Positions 1 through 50,902 of a stretch of 64,000 nt of DNA are shown piece by piece. The position numbers and the translations under genes are program-made. The DNA lies in the NCBI RefSeq assembly GCF_016097555.1, contig NC_054708.1:24730343-24794342 (forward strand). Reading direction: 5' to 3'. The notes beneath the pieces were generated by a model. That model worked only from the letters and a program-made list of their open reading frames with translations, was not told the origin of the DNA and did not search any database. Positions within the stretch are counted from its first letter, which is position 1. Every line of letters starts with the position of its first letter. This DNA is from Gigantopelta aegis. Its lineage: Eukaryota; Mollusca; Gastropoda; Neomphalida; Peltospiridae.

Positions 1-282
1 TTTGGCCAAAGTAATGTGATGGAATCATTTCGATTCCATCCAGAACGTAGTTTACAATTTTTACGTGACACCGAGTTTTATTCTAAATTTTAATTATATC
101 TATCTGTGATATTTGTATTTTTACACAGTCCTTTACACTGTTTTTATTTAAGTGTTGAATTTTTATATTCCTGTTGATCATAAAACAATTGTTTTTGCAT
201 TTACCATAGTTTGACACCCAATAGCCGATGTATTTTTCGTGCTGGGGTGTCGTTAAACATTCATTCATTCATTCATTCATGT
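1..282 (+). mobile_element. 3' end fragment of an I/Nimb-like LINE
   Basis: From about position 32 this matches the 3' untranslated region of the LINE at 19.9-23.7 kb. It has the same block around TTTGACACCCAATAGCCGATG, the same GTGTCGTTAAAC end and an (ATTC)n tail. Only the 3' end is present in the window; the rest lies to the left or was never copied. Confidence 0.85.
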
Positions 283-433
283 ATACGGGTCTTGTTGGCT
301 TGTAAGCAAATGGCCCATCCACAGCAACACATTACCTAGAGACCTTGCAAATTTGTATACCATTATTAACCGGGTTAATAAAGTAAATTATCACATGAGT
401 TTATGACATGGATATCATGGGTAATTTATAGGA

Positions 434-496
<63 letters not shown>

Positions 497-840
497 ATAT
501 ATATATATATATATATCGAGGAAAAACATTCTTGTGAATAATTAAAATTTCAGTATGACTGATACCTTTCAAATTTAAAATATTTTGTTTTACATAGATC
601 AACTATCTATCTGTTAAAAGTATAGTGATTCTCTCCTGCCTTCTGAAACTGAAGTACGGTCTACCAGGACTTCTAGAATTTTTTTGTTTGTAAAATCCAC
701 TAGCCGTGGGATCATGTAATGTTACAAATTTACTAGCCACGATTAAAAATTCACTAGCCCTACTTTACTTTAAGTTAATACAATTTGACTAATTAAGAGT
801 AATAATCAGATATGTCATCTAAAGAGGGAGATAGAGCTTA
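283..840. other. non-coding stretch with TATC and AT microsatellites
   Basis: No gene is visible. A (TATC)n tract followed by (AT)n occupies about 437-518. The short motif CACTAGCC recurs near 700, 730, 751, 929 and 960. Confidence 0.7.
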
Positions 841-1074
841 GAAACACTAACATTGAGTGGTGGTGGTAGGGGCAGGATATTCATATTTACAAAATAGACT
901 TAACTGCAGCATTTGACAACACAAATTCACTAGCCGTCGGGCATGGCAATAGTAGTTATTCACTAGCCCAATATTGAATAGCCATGGGAGTGGGGCTACC
1001 ATAATCTCGAATCTACACAATGTCTGATGCGCTGTCGGTGACGATGTAACAGAACAACGTATTGTTGTACGGTC

Positions 1075-1384
1075 ATGGTTGTACTTTGTGACCATATAAT
1101 CGGTTCCGTACAGTTCTTCCACTGATTGGCCTTAACTGAGGGATGGATAGGGATGTTAAACGTGTCATTTCCAAATGATTCCATGTGTGTGGCGTCACCT
1201 GTCGACACTTTAAACATGGAATATCCCTAGTACCCCTAAACTGTCGAGAACACCTCTGCCGACATTGAATAGTGTTCTGATGAACACCGATGAACATAAA
1301 AATGATTAGCAACAGCGTTTGTTCCATTTTATCCTCAACCATACCCATCGTTTGAAGACGTTCATTTTCTGGGAGGCGTGGCAT
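1075..1384 (-). pseudogene. decayed Tc1-like transposase, N-terminal part
   Basis: The minus-strand reading begins MPRLPENERLQTMGMVE, which resembles the usual start of Tc1 transposases of the pattern MPRL-x-E-x-x-R. It ends with RPISGRTVRNRL, which resembles the paired-type DNA-binding region in which P-S-x-x-T-V-R-N-R-L is common. The intact Tc1 at 58 kb carries MPRLSEPQRN and ISDQTVRNRL at the same places. No DDE core is present, so this is a relic. Confidence 0.55.
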
Positions 1385-1440
1385 CACACTAACGACGATG
1401 AGATACCACCAAAAAATGACATGTGACGGAATGCTAAGGG

Positions 1441-1519
1441 AACTTTGGGGGATATTTGGAGAGGGATGGTAAAACAAAAATAATAATATATAATAATTTA
1501 GGGGGCGGCTATATATTTT

Positions 1520-1611
<92 letters not shown>

Positions 1612-1693
1612 AAAATATATAGCCGCCCCCTAAATATTATATATTATTATTTTTGTTTTACCATCCCTCTCCAAATATCCCCCAAAGTTCACT
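1441..1693. repeat. large palindrome with an AT core
   Basis: The arm from about 1441 to 1533 is repeated in reverse complement from about 1600 to 1693, with only a few differences. The arms begin ACTTTGGGGGATATTTGG and enclose an (AT)n core. It could be a foldback MITE or an inverted duplication; no target-site duplication was established. Confidence 0.85.
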
Positions 1694-1695
1694 TG

Positions 1696-1841
<146 letters not shown>

Positions 1842-2254
1842 TTCAACATGGGCAACGTCAACCGAGTCTATGTTAATCAGTAGACGAGGTTGATATTTTA
1901 AATGTTACAAAACACAAGTGGCGAATTCTATTTATCCTATAACACTTCTAAAATAACATTTTAATTCAATTTTTTTGTAAATCACTGTACTAAAGTTGCC
2001 GCCATAAGTAATATGACGTCATCACGATTAACACAAATTAGTTTGACGTCACACAGACCCATATATATATATATATACTTCGAAATTAATTGATTGCAAC
2101 TAAAAAGGCGTTTAGAAGTAGATCCATAGTTTTTTTACCACACAAGTTTTTTTCATGTGTATTTACGATTTCTCTCTTCTTACATTAAATATAAATGTAA
2201 TAACAGTCCTACTTGCAATCATTTTTCAATAACCTTTCCATAAATAGAACAGTA

Positions 2255-2636
2255 AAGGGACATTCCTGAGTTTGCTGCATTTTTAAAGAAGTTATCGTCT
2301 AACAAAGACCTTTTCATGATTTTGTAATTACATATCAAATATATTTTTCTGCATAAAATATTAATGACTGTATATTAAACGTGTCTCTGATCGTTCTAAT
2401 AGTTACACTTGACAAATTTCATTTAAATATTATTATTTTTTGTGTACGTACGAAGTTATTTGAAGACAAAAGTCCAGTTTAGGCTTCTTACACATATTAA
2501 GACGAACAGAAACACATTAAATATACAGACACTGATATTCTAAACAAGAAAATATATTTAATATGTAAGTTTAATCGTAGAAATATTTTATTAGTCGGAA
2601 ATGTCTTACAATGCAGCAAACTCAGGAATGTCCCTT
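2255..2636. mobile_element. MITE with near-perfect terminal inverted repeats, copy 1
   Basis: The ends AAGGGACATTCCTGAGTTTG and its reverse complement face each other, with TA on both sides. The inverted match extends outward, giving 42-bp arms at 2239-2280 and 2611-2652. A second copy in the opposite orientation lies at 13601-13971. There is no coding capacity. TA flanks suggest mobilisation by a Tc1/mariner-type enzyme. Confidence 0.85.
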
Positions 2637-2654
2637 TACTGTTCTATTTATGCA

Positions 2655-2976
2655 AAAGTTTTGCATTCACATAATGGTCACAACTACTTGCGAATTATAT
2701 GTCACGTGGTCAACACTAGGCGGTGCTCAGTTAATTTGCAGGTGTGTATTATCTGGGTGATACTGTCTTTACGCGTTTAATCAGATGATCAATTTATCAC
2801 TGGGCTACCTTCCTCTACATATTTCAAATAAATTCCACATGGCTTGTACTTATAAACTCAACCTCCAATGAGGTCACACGGATGGAATTTGGATGGCGTT
2901 GCTATGACGTTAAATTATCAGGCACTATTAGAGTCATTAATCTAAACTTTAAAAGGTGTATAAGAATCAGACAGGG
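2655..2976. other. non-coding, nothing recognised
   Basis: No exon, RNA gene or familiar repeat was seen here. Confidence 0.5.
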
Positions 2977-3083
2977 CCCCGGTCCACGAAGCGATCTTAG
3001 CGACATGATCACCTTAAGTGCATAAGATAGATATGCACTTAATGTGATCTTAGGGCTAAGATCGCTGCATGGAACGGGTCTCA
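2977..3083. repeat. short hairpin element
   Basis: The left arm (GCGATCTTAGCGACATGATC) and right arm mirror each other around about 3030, giving arms of some 50 bp with a few mismatches. It looks like a small foldback repeat. Confidence 0.7.
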
Positions 3084-3664
3084 TTTCATGTACAACGTTA
3101 CCATTTCAATTAAGACAGTTTTAGCCAGACATACATACAATGAGGCGACATGACCAGATACCCCTGCCACACTGTAGATCCTAAAATTAACGTGTCCCTT
3201 AATTAATGCGAGTGACGGAGGGCAGATTAAAATGCGACATGGAATTAATGCGAGTGGCCTCCCTTTGAAATATTACTTTTCTAACAACGCACGTCTGTGT
3301 ACTGTTCTGTTAAATCCGAGATGCATGTGTCTTCAATAACATCAACTCACTAACATGTCTGTGTACACATCAATTAACCTGTTTATAGTTCCAAGTATTT
3401 TTGGTGAGATCAACCCAAAGCAAATTTTTGCAATAATTTCCAGAACATATATAGTTACCTAAATCTGGCTGAATATTAGCATACATGAACCGCTACAACT
3501 GTATCTTCCTTATCTGTGAATGGCGATTTCAAAGAAGAACGATTCTCAAAGTGGTATGCAGACAAAGTTACATCGAACTTGAACAATAAAAACAAAGACT
3601 CAATCTTTAATGGTGTCACACGCATACAATTTGTATGGCGTTGTCATGACATTACTGTCTTAGA
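3084..3664. other. non-coding, nothing recognised
   Basis: AT-rich sequence with no exon-like frame that I can support. Confidence 0.5.
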
Positions 3665-3816
3665 CTCTATTAGAGTCTCGAGTCAGGTCAGGTCAGGTCA
3701 TGGGGCTTTACGTGTACATTTAGAGCAAGCTGTTGTAGCGCACGCCCGTCCAGGACAGGAAAGGTGGGGGTGGGAAGGAAGAGCACCAGCAGCCCGACCG
3801 TGGTCGGTAACAGGCG

Positions 3817-3852
<36 letters not shown>

Positions 3853-3960
3853 GGGGGTAATGGTGCTATGGAATTTTGAAGGAGCAAAGTATATTGCCAA
3901 ACAGAAAAGGTGCGCAATGTTGATTACGGAAATTTCTCTAAGAGTCTAGATTCTAAAGGA
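3665..3960. repeat. dispersed repeat, copy 1 (partner at 25.7 kb)
   Basis: Contains AAGCTGTTGTAGCGCACGCC, a GACAGGAAAG block, the phrase GAGCACCAGCAG, a TG/G-run compound microsatellite and AAAAGGTGCGCAAT. The same blocks occur in the same order at 25680-26030, so this is an interspersed family of unknown class. Confidence 0.75.
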
Positions 3961-4332
3961 TTTATAAACACAAGGCCCGGATTAGCGTGTTAAAACCCAT
4001 TCACGGGCGATGAATCCTGTCGGCTTTTGACAGGGTGGCAAAAGACTGCAATGGTCACAGGTTAATTAATCCGTCTCGCCTACGATGAATTGTTTTCCAG
4101 TTGTGTTTTACAGATATATTAGAATTTTAATCTTTGTTCTTTTTGGGGTGTTTTTTTCTATAACGTCGGACAGACAAAACAGAGAAATAAATTAATGTAA
4201 ATAATTCGCATTAATATTATGATCACAATAATTTTAAGATCTACAGTATATAAACTATCTGAGAAGAAGACAATAATTGTATGACATATTTCTAAACTCC
4301 TGCAATTGAAAAAGAAAACGTATTAATCTTAC

Positions 4333-43085
<38,753 letters not shown>

Positions 43086-43111
43086 ATTTAAAAATAAGGA
43101 AACGAAAGGAG

Positions 43112-43119
43112 TATTTATA
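43112..43119 (-). promoter_or_regulatory. TATA-like box
   Basis: TATAAATA on the minus strand, about 220 bp upstream of the proposed start codon. A core promoter here is inference; the local AT content makes chance matches likely. Confidence 0.35.
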
Positions 43120-43185
43120 TGACGACACCTCAGTATATTTTTAAACTACGACTACTTAATAAGTCATTGTCATTTTTACAAATGG

Positions 43186-43190
<5 letters not shown>

Positions 43191-43247
<57 letters not shown>

Positions 43248-43265
43248 GGGGGGGGGGGGGGGGGG
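43191..43265. repeat. (GA)n plus G run
   Basis: GA repeats followed by about 20 G, just upstream of the proposed promoter. The same compound type sits inside the kringle position 1 exons. Confidence 0.95.
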
Positions 43266-43320
43266 TAATTTTGACTGTGTTAGAAACGAAACCACTAGTG
43301 AGTTACATTTTATTTTTATT

Positions 43321-43507
43321 TAGTAGGAAGGGATCTTTTATATGCACATTCCCACAGACAGGATAGGAAATGCAACGGCCTATAATATGACAGTCGTGGT
43401 GCAGCGATTTGAGCGAGAAATAATTCAATTGGCCCACCGAAGGGGACCGACCCCAGACCGACCGCGCATCAAGCGGGCGCTTTATCACAGGGCTACGTCC
43501 CGCCCGA
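43321..43507 (-). mobile_element. SINE, 5' half, minus strand
   Basis: GGGATCTTTTATATGCACAT to GACCGACCCCAGACCGACC and GGCTACGTCCCGCCC. The 3' tail is missing. Confidence 0.87.
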
Positions 43508-43860
43508 CAGTATATAGCCCGACATTTTATATAACAGCCTTGGGACATTTTGTAATGCAGAAACAAATGAGTCCACTGCGAGCGAGCGATCCTACAACTT
43601 GTCGCACCCCGGTGGAGCAATTTACATTTTAAGTGCATCCAGCCACACTACAACCGCCCCCCACCCCTACCCCAAACCAAACATAGAAGAAGAAGAAAGA
43701 AAGAAAGAAAGAAGGAAGGAAATATTCACAATGAAGTAACACTGCCATGACATTCATTAAGGTAGATTAAGTACATGTTAGGATACTAGTAGTTGCCATC
43801 GTGTCTGTGTAGGTCCATGCTACCTTTATCGATACACAGTAACAATTATTATGGTTAAAT

Positions 43861-43865
<5 letters not shown>

Positions 43866-43890
<25 letters not shown>
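43866..43890. repeat. (TA)n array at the mariner left end
   Basis: About 25 bp of TA directly abutting the mariner terminus. Confidence 0.95.
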
Positions 43891-43891
<1 letters not shown>

Positions 43892-45176
43892 CGAGGTGTG
43901 GCAAAAACGAAATGAGACTAATCGTTTAGCTTAGGCACTACCCACTATATGATCAAACTGCTTTTATGTTGTTTTATTACGGTCAAGTGCTTGTTTCGGG
44001 TAAATATTAATTGTGTTACGTTCATTTTGATAAGACGTGTGTCATCGCCCTTGTCAGAAAATGAGTGAAAGAAATTTGGAACAGCGCATTAACATTAAAT
44101 GTTTAGCTAAATCCAACAAAACTGCGACTGAAACATACAGTATGTTAAAAAATGTTTATGGTGATCAGACAATGTCTCGTGCTCGGATATTTCAGTGGCA
44201 TAAAACATTTTTGGATGGTCGAGAAGATGTGCACGATGACCAAACATCAGGTCGACCAAAAACCACCAAAACTGATGAAAACATTAAAACAGTTCAAAAG
44301 CTAGTTCGTAGTGATCGCCGTTTAACAATTAGAATGATGGCTGAAATGCTTAGCATGAACAAGGAATCGATTCGGAAGATTTTAATTGAAGATTTGTCCA
44401 TGAGAAAGGTGTGTGCAAAGTTGGTGCCAAAACGTCTGACGAATGAACAAAAACAGAAAAGAGTGGACATTTGCACTGATCTTCTTGATCGAACTGAACA
44501 AGAGGCAAACCTTCTAGACAGTGTTATCACAAGGGATGAGTCATGGGTGTTCCAGTATGACCGGAAAGTAAAAGACAAAGCCTCCAGTGGACAACGATAA
44601 CATCTCCTCGACCGAAAAAGGCAAGAATGTCCCGTTCCAAAGTGAAGACGATGTTAATTGTGTTTTTTTGACATTAAAGGTATTGTGCACCATGAATATC
44701 TTCCACCAGGGCAAACGGTCAACCAGCACTTTTACAAAGATGTTCTAGGTCGTTTAAGGGAAAAGGTTCGTCGAAAAAGACCAAATCTGTAGTCCAACAA
44801 GTGGATTCTTCATCACGACAATGCTCCTTCTCATTCGGCGCTATCGGTGAAACAGTTTTTGGCACAGAAGCAAATCACAACAATGGAACACCCACCCTAT
44901 TCGCCAGATCTTGCCCCATGTGACTTTTTTCTGTTCCCAAAACTGAAATGTTTCATGAAAGGAACCAATTTTGACAATGTGGAAGCCATAAAGAGACGTA
45001 CGACAGAACAGTTAAAGGGCATCCCTGAAGAGGATTTCCAAAAATGTTTTGCTGCATGGAAGAAAAAAATGGAAAAGTGCATAACAGCCAATGGGGATTA
45101 TTTTGAAGGAGATAATCTTTGATTTCTTCAGTTTTTAAATAATAAATGATTTATTGACATAGTCTCGTTTCTTTTT

Positions 45177-45180
<4 letters not shown>
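43891..45180 (+). mobile_element. mariner transposon, damaged
   Basis: Left end ACGAGGTGTGGCAAAAACGA and right end TCTCGTTTCTTTTTTGCC are inverted repeats (TGGCAAAAA-GAAA-GAGACTA). The outer few bases of the right end are lost where it meets a TA array. Confidence 0.9.
44061..45122 (+). pseudogene. mariner transposase
   Basis: MSERNLEQRINIKCLAKSNK opens a helix-turn-helix region. VITRDESWVFQYD carries the first catalytic Asp, HHDNAPSHSALS the second and HPPYSPDLAPCDFFLFPKLK the third, giving a DD34D mariner. A frameshift near 44570, an extra T near 44665 and a TAG near 44789 break the frame. Length without breaks would be close to the family norm of about 345 residues. Confidence 0.92.

Positions 45181-45181
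<1 letters not shown>

Positions 45182-45244
<63 letters not shown>
45182..45244. repeat. (TA)n array between two transposons
   Basis: About 62 bp of TA between the mariner right end and the next element. Confidence 0.95.
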
Positions 45245-45245
<1 letters not shown>

Positions 45246-45247
<2 letters not shown>

Positions 45248-45818
45248 TCAAAGTTCGGTATCTCGACGTTGAAGGGACCGAACCACCAAGCTCGAGATAT
45301 CCGTGGCTCGAGATAAACATAATAGTCGATGATACAAATTATGCCAAACATGTGGTTGCAAAGTTATTTTGTCAAATAAAAACAACATTGGCACAACTAT
45401 CGTTACTAAGGACAATATTATTAGTTTGTAACAGGTTCGAACCCTGCAGTGGGGGGAGGGGGGCTGAGGAGTTCGCCTTCACACTGGAATCTCCCTTTGA
45501 TAAACGCCTGGACCCGCTCCAGTTTAATGCAATGTATACAGTGCTCTTTATTACTTGGGAGGAATTTAGGGAGAACAAAAATGGCAAATAAAAGCGATAG
45601 TCAAAGCAGGTAATGTTTGTTATACTTCGAGGAAAAAAACAACAAAGTGTACCTAGGGACACCAAAATGTGCTCGACATAGGCCTGGTACTCAGGTTAGC
45701 GTGCTCGAGAAAACAGTGCTCGATTTGGTAACATTACATAGGGAAAATGCCGGGACTGGCAATGGACCTCGAGATATGTTGGGTACTCGAGGTTACCGAG
45801 GTCGAGATACCGACGTTT

Positions 45819-45822
<4 letters not shown>
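45246..45822. mobile_element. pogo/Tigger-like non-autonomous element
   Basis: Ends AGTCAAAGTTCGGTATCTCG and, reversed, AGTCAAACGTCGGTATCTCG, each inside TA arrays. CTCGAG-type motifs recur in the interior (CTCGAGATA, GCTCGAG, ACTCGAGG). The TA target and the AGTCAAAC end suggest a pogo/Tigger relative; there is no transposase. Confidence 0.75.

Positions 45823-45824
<2 letters not shown>

Positions 45825-45878
<54 letters not shown>
45825..45878. repeat. (TA)n array
   Basis: About 54 bp of TA at the right end of the pogo-like element. Confidence 0.95.
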
Positions 45879-45879
<1 letters not shown>

Positions 45880-45883
<4 letters not shown>

Positions 45884-47430
45884 GGCAATGTTCACCGTAA
45901 TGTATCGCTTGCGTTTCTTTTGCAATTCACTATAACTAAACATGTTTTAATCAACGCCTATACCCATAACAATTATCGTTCGAGTAATTTCAATAGGTGT
46001 TATTAACCATGTGGATTAGGAATACGGTAATGCTTAAAAGCGACGTGTGTTATGCACTAGACATATATAATTCATCACTACATATTGAACTGCGCACATT
46101 GACGAATTATGGAATAAATTTTCAAATCTGGATCCTTCGAATAATGCACTGTTAGATTATTTATTACAGTACCCAACGATTGATAAAACATTTTAATGGC
46201 ATATGTGTTGTTCTATCTGTCAGAGAGTGTATATACAAATTCAAGATGTGTATCAAAATTCGATGAAGAAAATTGAAATCTTGTTTTTTTACTTGTACAT
46301 TACGAGACAGAAATATAATTATATATATTATATACAAGTTTTCTCCAATTAATAATAATTCGGAAAATGTCCAGTTGTAACTTAAATTGGCATAGCCAGA
46401 ATTTTCTACCTTTGATTTTATGTCACATGTATTGGTATAAAATATCTTCCATTAATGAATAGTCTTAGTAAAAAGGTGAAGTGCAGTATGTGTTTATTGT
46501 TGTAGGAGAGATTCGTTTTTACTTCCCTAGCGCACCTATACTTTGACACACTCATGCCAACAAATTGATGCCCAAGGCCCTCGATTTGTGCGGCACTTAG
46601 GGACATATGGTGTCAATCCCCAGTCATAGGCAGACAGACAAATTGCTTTTTAAAGTTAATTAAAAGATACAACATCACTAAATAAAAGAAAATGTAAAAT
46701 AACACTGAGCCTCTCTGTGGTGTTATGGGACCATGTATAAAATAATCCGCGCAGATAAAATGTATCACTGTTATACTGAAAAACCTCCAATCATTGAATT
46801 CATTTAACTGGAAATAAAATACATTAATAATTCCTCTTCATTATAAACAATCTAAAGATATTAATAGCTGAAAGATTGGTTTTATATTCGGTAAATTACT
46901 ATACAAGTTTACTCAAAAAAACATAATTATATTTCTCACATAACCGTTGGTGAGAACAGCATTCATATTTTTGATAACACATACTTGTTTACACGTGTAC
47001 GTGTGTTAACAATTTCGAGACATACAACTGGCTGCTCGTAGGTGATGACCAAGTCATCAATGCCATACACCCAGTGAAAAAACAGCACGATGGAAATCGA
47101 TTTTACTGTGACGTATTGTTAACCTGACAATCATTTATCTGTGAGTCGAAAAATGTGTTAACATTTGCTTAAAACTTGATTTTGAGGATATGTAAGAAAT
47201 AGAATAATGCATTCGTGTCCGTTATATACCATTTATCTTACAATTCGCTTTCGTTCGTTAGATACATTTTAAAACAACTTGTGAGATAAATGGTTTCTAT
47301 CTGTCACTTAAGCTATAACTATAGCCAAGCTTTAATTTAATGGTTGTCTATTATCTGTTTTAGTATTATGTGTGGACATTGTGTATCTGTGTATATTAAA
47401 TTAGAAATAGTATTAATTAATTTTTTCTTG
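45880..47430. other. intergenic, nothing recognised
   Basis: AT-rich; no exon, RNA gene or familiar element could be supported. Confidence 0.5.
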
Positions 47431-47431
47431 T

Positions 47432-47740
47432 TTCTTGTTTTATTTAACGCACTCAAAACATTTTATTTACGGTTATGTGGCGTCAGACATATGGTAAAAG
47501 ACCACACAGATATCGAGACCCGCTGTCGCCACTTCGTAGGCTACACTTTTCGATTACCATCAAGAGATCGTTTACATGCATCATCCCACAGACAGGGTAG
47601 TACATACCACGGCATTTGATATACCAGTCGTGGTGCACTGGCTGGAACGAGAAATAGCCCAATCCGCCCACCGACGGAGATCGATCTCAGACCGACCGCG
47701 CATCGAGCAAGCGCTTTACCACTGGTCTACGTCCCGCCCC
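47432..47740 (-). mobile_element. SINE, subfamily 1, near full length, minus strand
   Basis: GTTTTATTTAACGCACTCAA to GAGATCGATCTCAGACCGACC and GCTTTACCACTGGTCTACGT. A (TA)n array begins right after its head. Confidence 0.9.

Positions 47741-47742
<2 letters not shown>

Positions 47743-47808
<66 letters not shown>
47743..47808. repeat. (TA)n array
   Basis: About 65 bp of TA abutting the SINE head. Confidence 0.95.
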
Positions 47809-47816
<8 letters not shown>

Positions 47817-47849
47817 ACAATGTATCATATACTATAAAACCGTTCAGTT

Positions 47850-48280
47850 AGCATACAGAAACAAAGTGACTATTTTACAAATTAAGTTGCAGAGTTTGAC
47901 ATTCCATCTGTATAAACCATTGCTGGATAAAATATACGACTCCTTTCCTCTGCATCTGTAGCACCCAACGATGCCAACTTATATGTGTGTCTTTTTATGA
48001 CACAGTTTTTACATGACACCATATATTCATCAGATGTAAAATGCAGTTAAGCAATAGATACGTATTCGTCCCTGATGACTAGACCTGTCATTATCTACCC
48101 AGTTTTGAATTGTCCATTGATATTAACTGCAACATGTTTTAAGCGAGGTAGTAAATAATGAATTCTATGTATAATTCAAATCTCATAAAAACACATTACG
48201 TATGCGCACTCAAAATACTCCGGGGAATATGTTATCTATGGCGCAGGATTGACGCCCCTCAAAGGCGTTCACGGATGAAT
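47850..48280. other. intergenic, nothing recognised
   Basis: No supported feature. Confidence 0.5.
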
Positions 48281-48281
48281 T

Positions 48282-48365
48282 AACGAATATGCAACGACTA
48301 CCCAGCACAAAAATAAAATGCATTAGCTACTGTGTGTCAAACGATGGTAAATACACGAATGGATG
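48282..48365 (-). mobile_element. old LINE 3'-end fragment, minus strand
   Basis: Reverse complement reads TTTACCATCGTTTGACACAC, AGTAGCTAATGCATTT and GTGCTGGGTAGTCGTT, a diverged form of the I/Nimb-like LINE end. Confidence 0.65.
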
Positions 48366-48729
48366 ATCAGCATCAATATGTAATTAAAAATTTAAACTTA
48401 AATCTGTACATGGCATAAATATCACAGGTAAGTATATTGAAAATTCGAAAAAAAAAAAAAAAAAAAAACATATCATAAAATAATTTCACATTAATTTTAG
48501 GGTGGAATCGAAACGATTCTATGACATTTTCTCTTCCAAACTTCTTTCTTCGTCGGTTAACGATAATTACATTGCACTAACACTAGGCTACGTCCCGCCC
48601 CAATCTGTATCCAGTGCCAGCATGACACAAGACCAGTCCCCTCTTCCTTCGAGGGATTTAGGAACACTAGCACTCTCGAAGGACTGGCTTGATGGAAAGG
48701 AATTGTTCGCAGCCATTTTGTATTTGTAA

Positions 48730-48957
48730 TGTTGGGGTTTTGGTGGGGTTTTTTCTTATGTGTTTGTTTGTTTGTTTATTTATTTGCTGTTGTTTGAGAT
48801 TTCATTTATTTGTGTGTGCACACCTAGTTTTGGTGTTGTTGTTTTTTCTAAGGGTTTTCCCACAACCATTCGCTCAAAGAAATAAAGAAAATGAAAAGGA
48901 AGGGGTACAAGCATTTCTTCAGTGCGGGGGGGGGGGGGGGGGGGGGGGGGGGAAGGG
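48730..48957. repeat. TTTG-rich tract and long G run
   Basis: TTTG and TTG repeats from 48735, a run of about 28 G at 48925-48952 and AAGGGGGG. Confidence 0.9.
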
Positions 48958-49270
48958 GGGATTGTTAGCTCAGTCATTTGAGTGCTTGCCCGAAGTGCTT
49001 ATGTCGCACAATCGAACCACATCGGTGAATCCATTAAACAGATTGGGCTTTTGTTCTCGTTCCAACCAATGCACCACAACTGGACAAATGCCGTGGTATG
49101 TGCTTTCCTGTCTCTGGGAAAGTGCATATAAAAGATCCCTTGCTGCATTAAGAAAAATGTAGCGGGTTTTCTCTGTTGACTACGAATCATAATTACTACA
49201 TGTTTCACACCTAATAGTTGATGATTAATTAATCAATGTGCTCTAGTGGAGTCGTTAAACAAAACAAACA
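48958..49270 (+). mobile_element. SINE, subfamily 2 with divergent head
   Basis: Head GTTAGCTCAGTCATTTGAGT (tRNA-like A box) and CACAATCGAACC. Body AATGCACCACAACTGGACAA, tail AATGTGCTCTAGTGGAGTCG then TTAAACAAAACAAAC. Confidence 0.87.
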
Positions 49271-49791
49271 TATTTGTTTAATGCGCTTTAAATATTTGCT
49301 CTGAATGTGTTCCTTAAAACTCTTGACACTGACCTCGTATTTAACGACCAAAATGACACCAAATAGTTTTGTGCACGTGTTGTTTTGTGGATCAATACAG
49401 AAATGGGAACTACACCTTATTTTACCCCTCTCCACTGGATGTTTCATAATCGATATGTCCGGTGTTGTCTATTATCCATGCAGCGTGAAAACAGCCGACC
49501 AATAAATAGCATTACTTGCACGGGGAAAATAATGTTGCATATAAATCCCTCCCCCGTTTATGAAGTTCATTATACAGAGAAACGTTCGCTATGAAAGCAA
49601 TATACAAAATTAACATGCAATTAATTACAACTGAAATATATTTCAATTTTTTTTTTTTTTTTTAAATATGTTCAACTAAAATATGTTCACCTAAAATATG
49701 CTCAACTAAAATAATTATTATCGTAGCCGAATACAATAGTTTCATAGAGATTAACGATTCTCTTGGAATAATGATTATTTGAGTGCAAAAG
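49271..49791. other. intergenic, nothing recognised
   Basis: A T run at 49648-49664 and short repeats of AAATATG-TCA-CTA at 49665-49710. Confidence 0.55.
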
Positions 49792-49862
49792 TTTGACATC
49801 CAGTAGCCGATGAGTAATAAATCGATGAGCTCGCTCTAGTGATGTCATTAAACAAAACAAAC
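49792..49862 (+). mobile_element. SINE subfamily 2 tail fragment
   Basis: TTTGACATCCAGTAGCCGATG, CTCTAGTGATGTCATTAAAC and AAAACAAAC. Confidence 0.8.
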
Positions 49863-49946
49863 ACGCTTTTGCATTATATTTAACTGGGGTTGTAGTAATA
49901 TTCAACAATTGATGAAAGTTCATTTGTTTCTGTCCTAAACAGATAA

Positions 49947-50640
49947 TAGTGTGGGAGCCAAGTGAGATTTAATTGTTCCGAGAGTTCCAAAAAGTTTGAG
50001 GTGGTTGAGGTGTAGAGGGACCCTAACTGTCCACAGAAACCCAATTCTTAAGGAAATCTAGTACGGGAGTAAATAGGGGGCGCTACTGAAATTACCCCCA
50101 AAATGGGATTTAATTGTTCTGAAAGTTCCATCCTTGGAACCAAATGTAAACTGTAGAGTATGCTCACCCGATTCAGAATTACCAATTTAAGAAAAACCTT
50201 ATTGCGGGAAAGTGCACTTAAGAAGAGGTCAAATGCTAATTAGAGCTAATTAGGAATTTAATTGTTGTGAAAGTTCCATCCAAAATTCCTTTGCTATTTG
50301 ATAGAGGACATCTCACTGAGTCCAAATCCACTACTTAAGAAAAATGTTTTAGCGGGAAAGACTACTTAAGAAAGACTCTAATTAGTGCTAATTAGGGATT
50401 TAATTGTTCAGAAAGTTCCATGGTTGGAACCAAATGTAAAATATAGAGTATGCTCACCCGATTCAGAATTATCAGTTTATGAGAGAAAAAAAAATTGTGG
50501 AAAGGTGCACTGAAGAAGAGGTCAAATGCTAATTAGGGATTTAATTGTTATGAACGTTTCATCCAAACTTCCTTTGCTATTTGGTAGAGGACATCTCACT
50601 GAGTCCAAAACGACTACTTAAGAACAAAATATTGGATCTA
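49947..50640. repeat. left terminal arm with A-B-A-B array
   Basis: TTTAATTGTT-nGAAAGTTCCA recurs at about 49964, 50105, 50253, 50395 and 50536, so the units are about 141-148 bp. Unit A holds ACCAAATGTAAACTGTAGAG and TGCTCACCCGATTCAGAATT. Unit B holds TTCCTTTGCTATTTGATAGA and GACATCTCACTGAGTCC. Order from the end: terminal, A, B, A, B. Confidence 0.9.
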
Positions 50641-50902
50641 CATCCCCCACCACCCCTAGCGTCACGTAATACTTGAGACAACGGTGAACTTGTGATTGCA
50701 AACGGACTGAGCCTTTAAAATCTTTCTGAAGAACATGTTCACATATTTGGTTTCAGATAGGATAATAAAGATTAAGTGGGAGTTATCGGTTTTTACCAGA
50801 AACCCCTAACTTTAACAATTCCATGTGCATTTCCAGTCTAATGGGGCAATGTAACAGAATTGGTCCAAACCAAAACATACATGTTTTATTCAAATAAATT
50901 GT

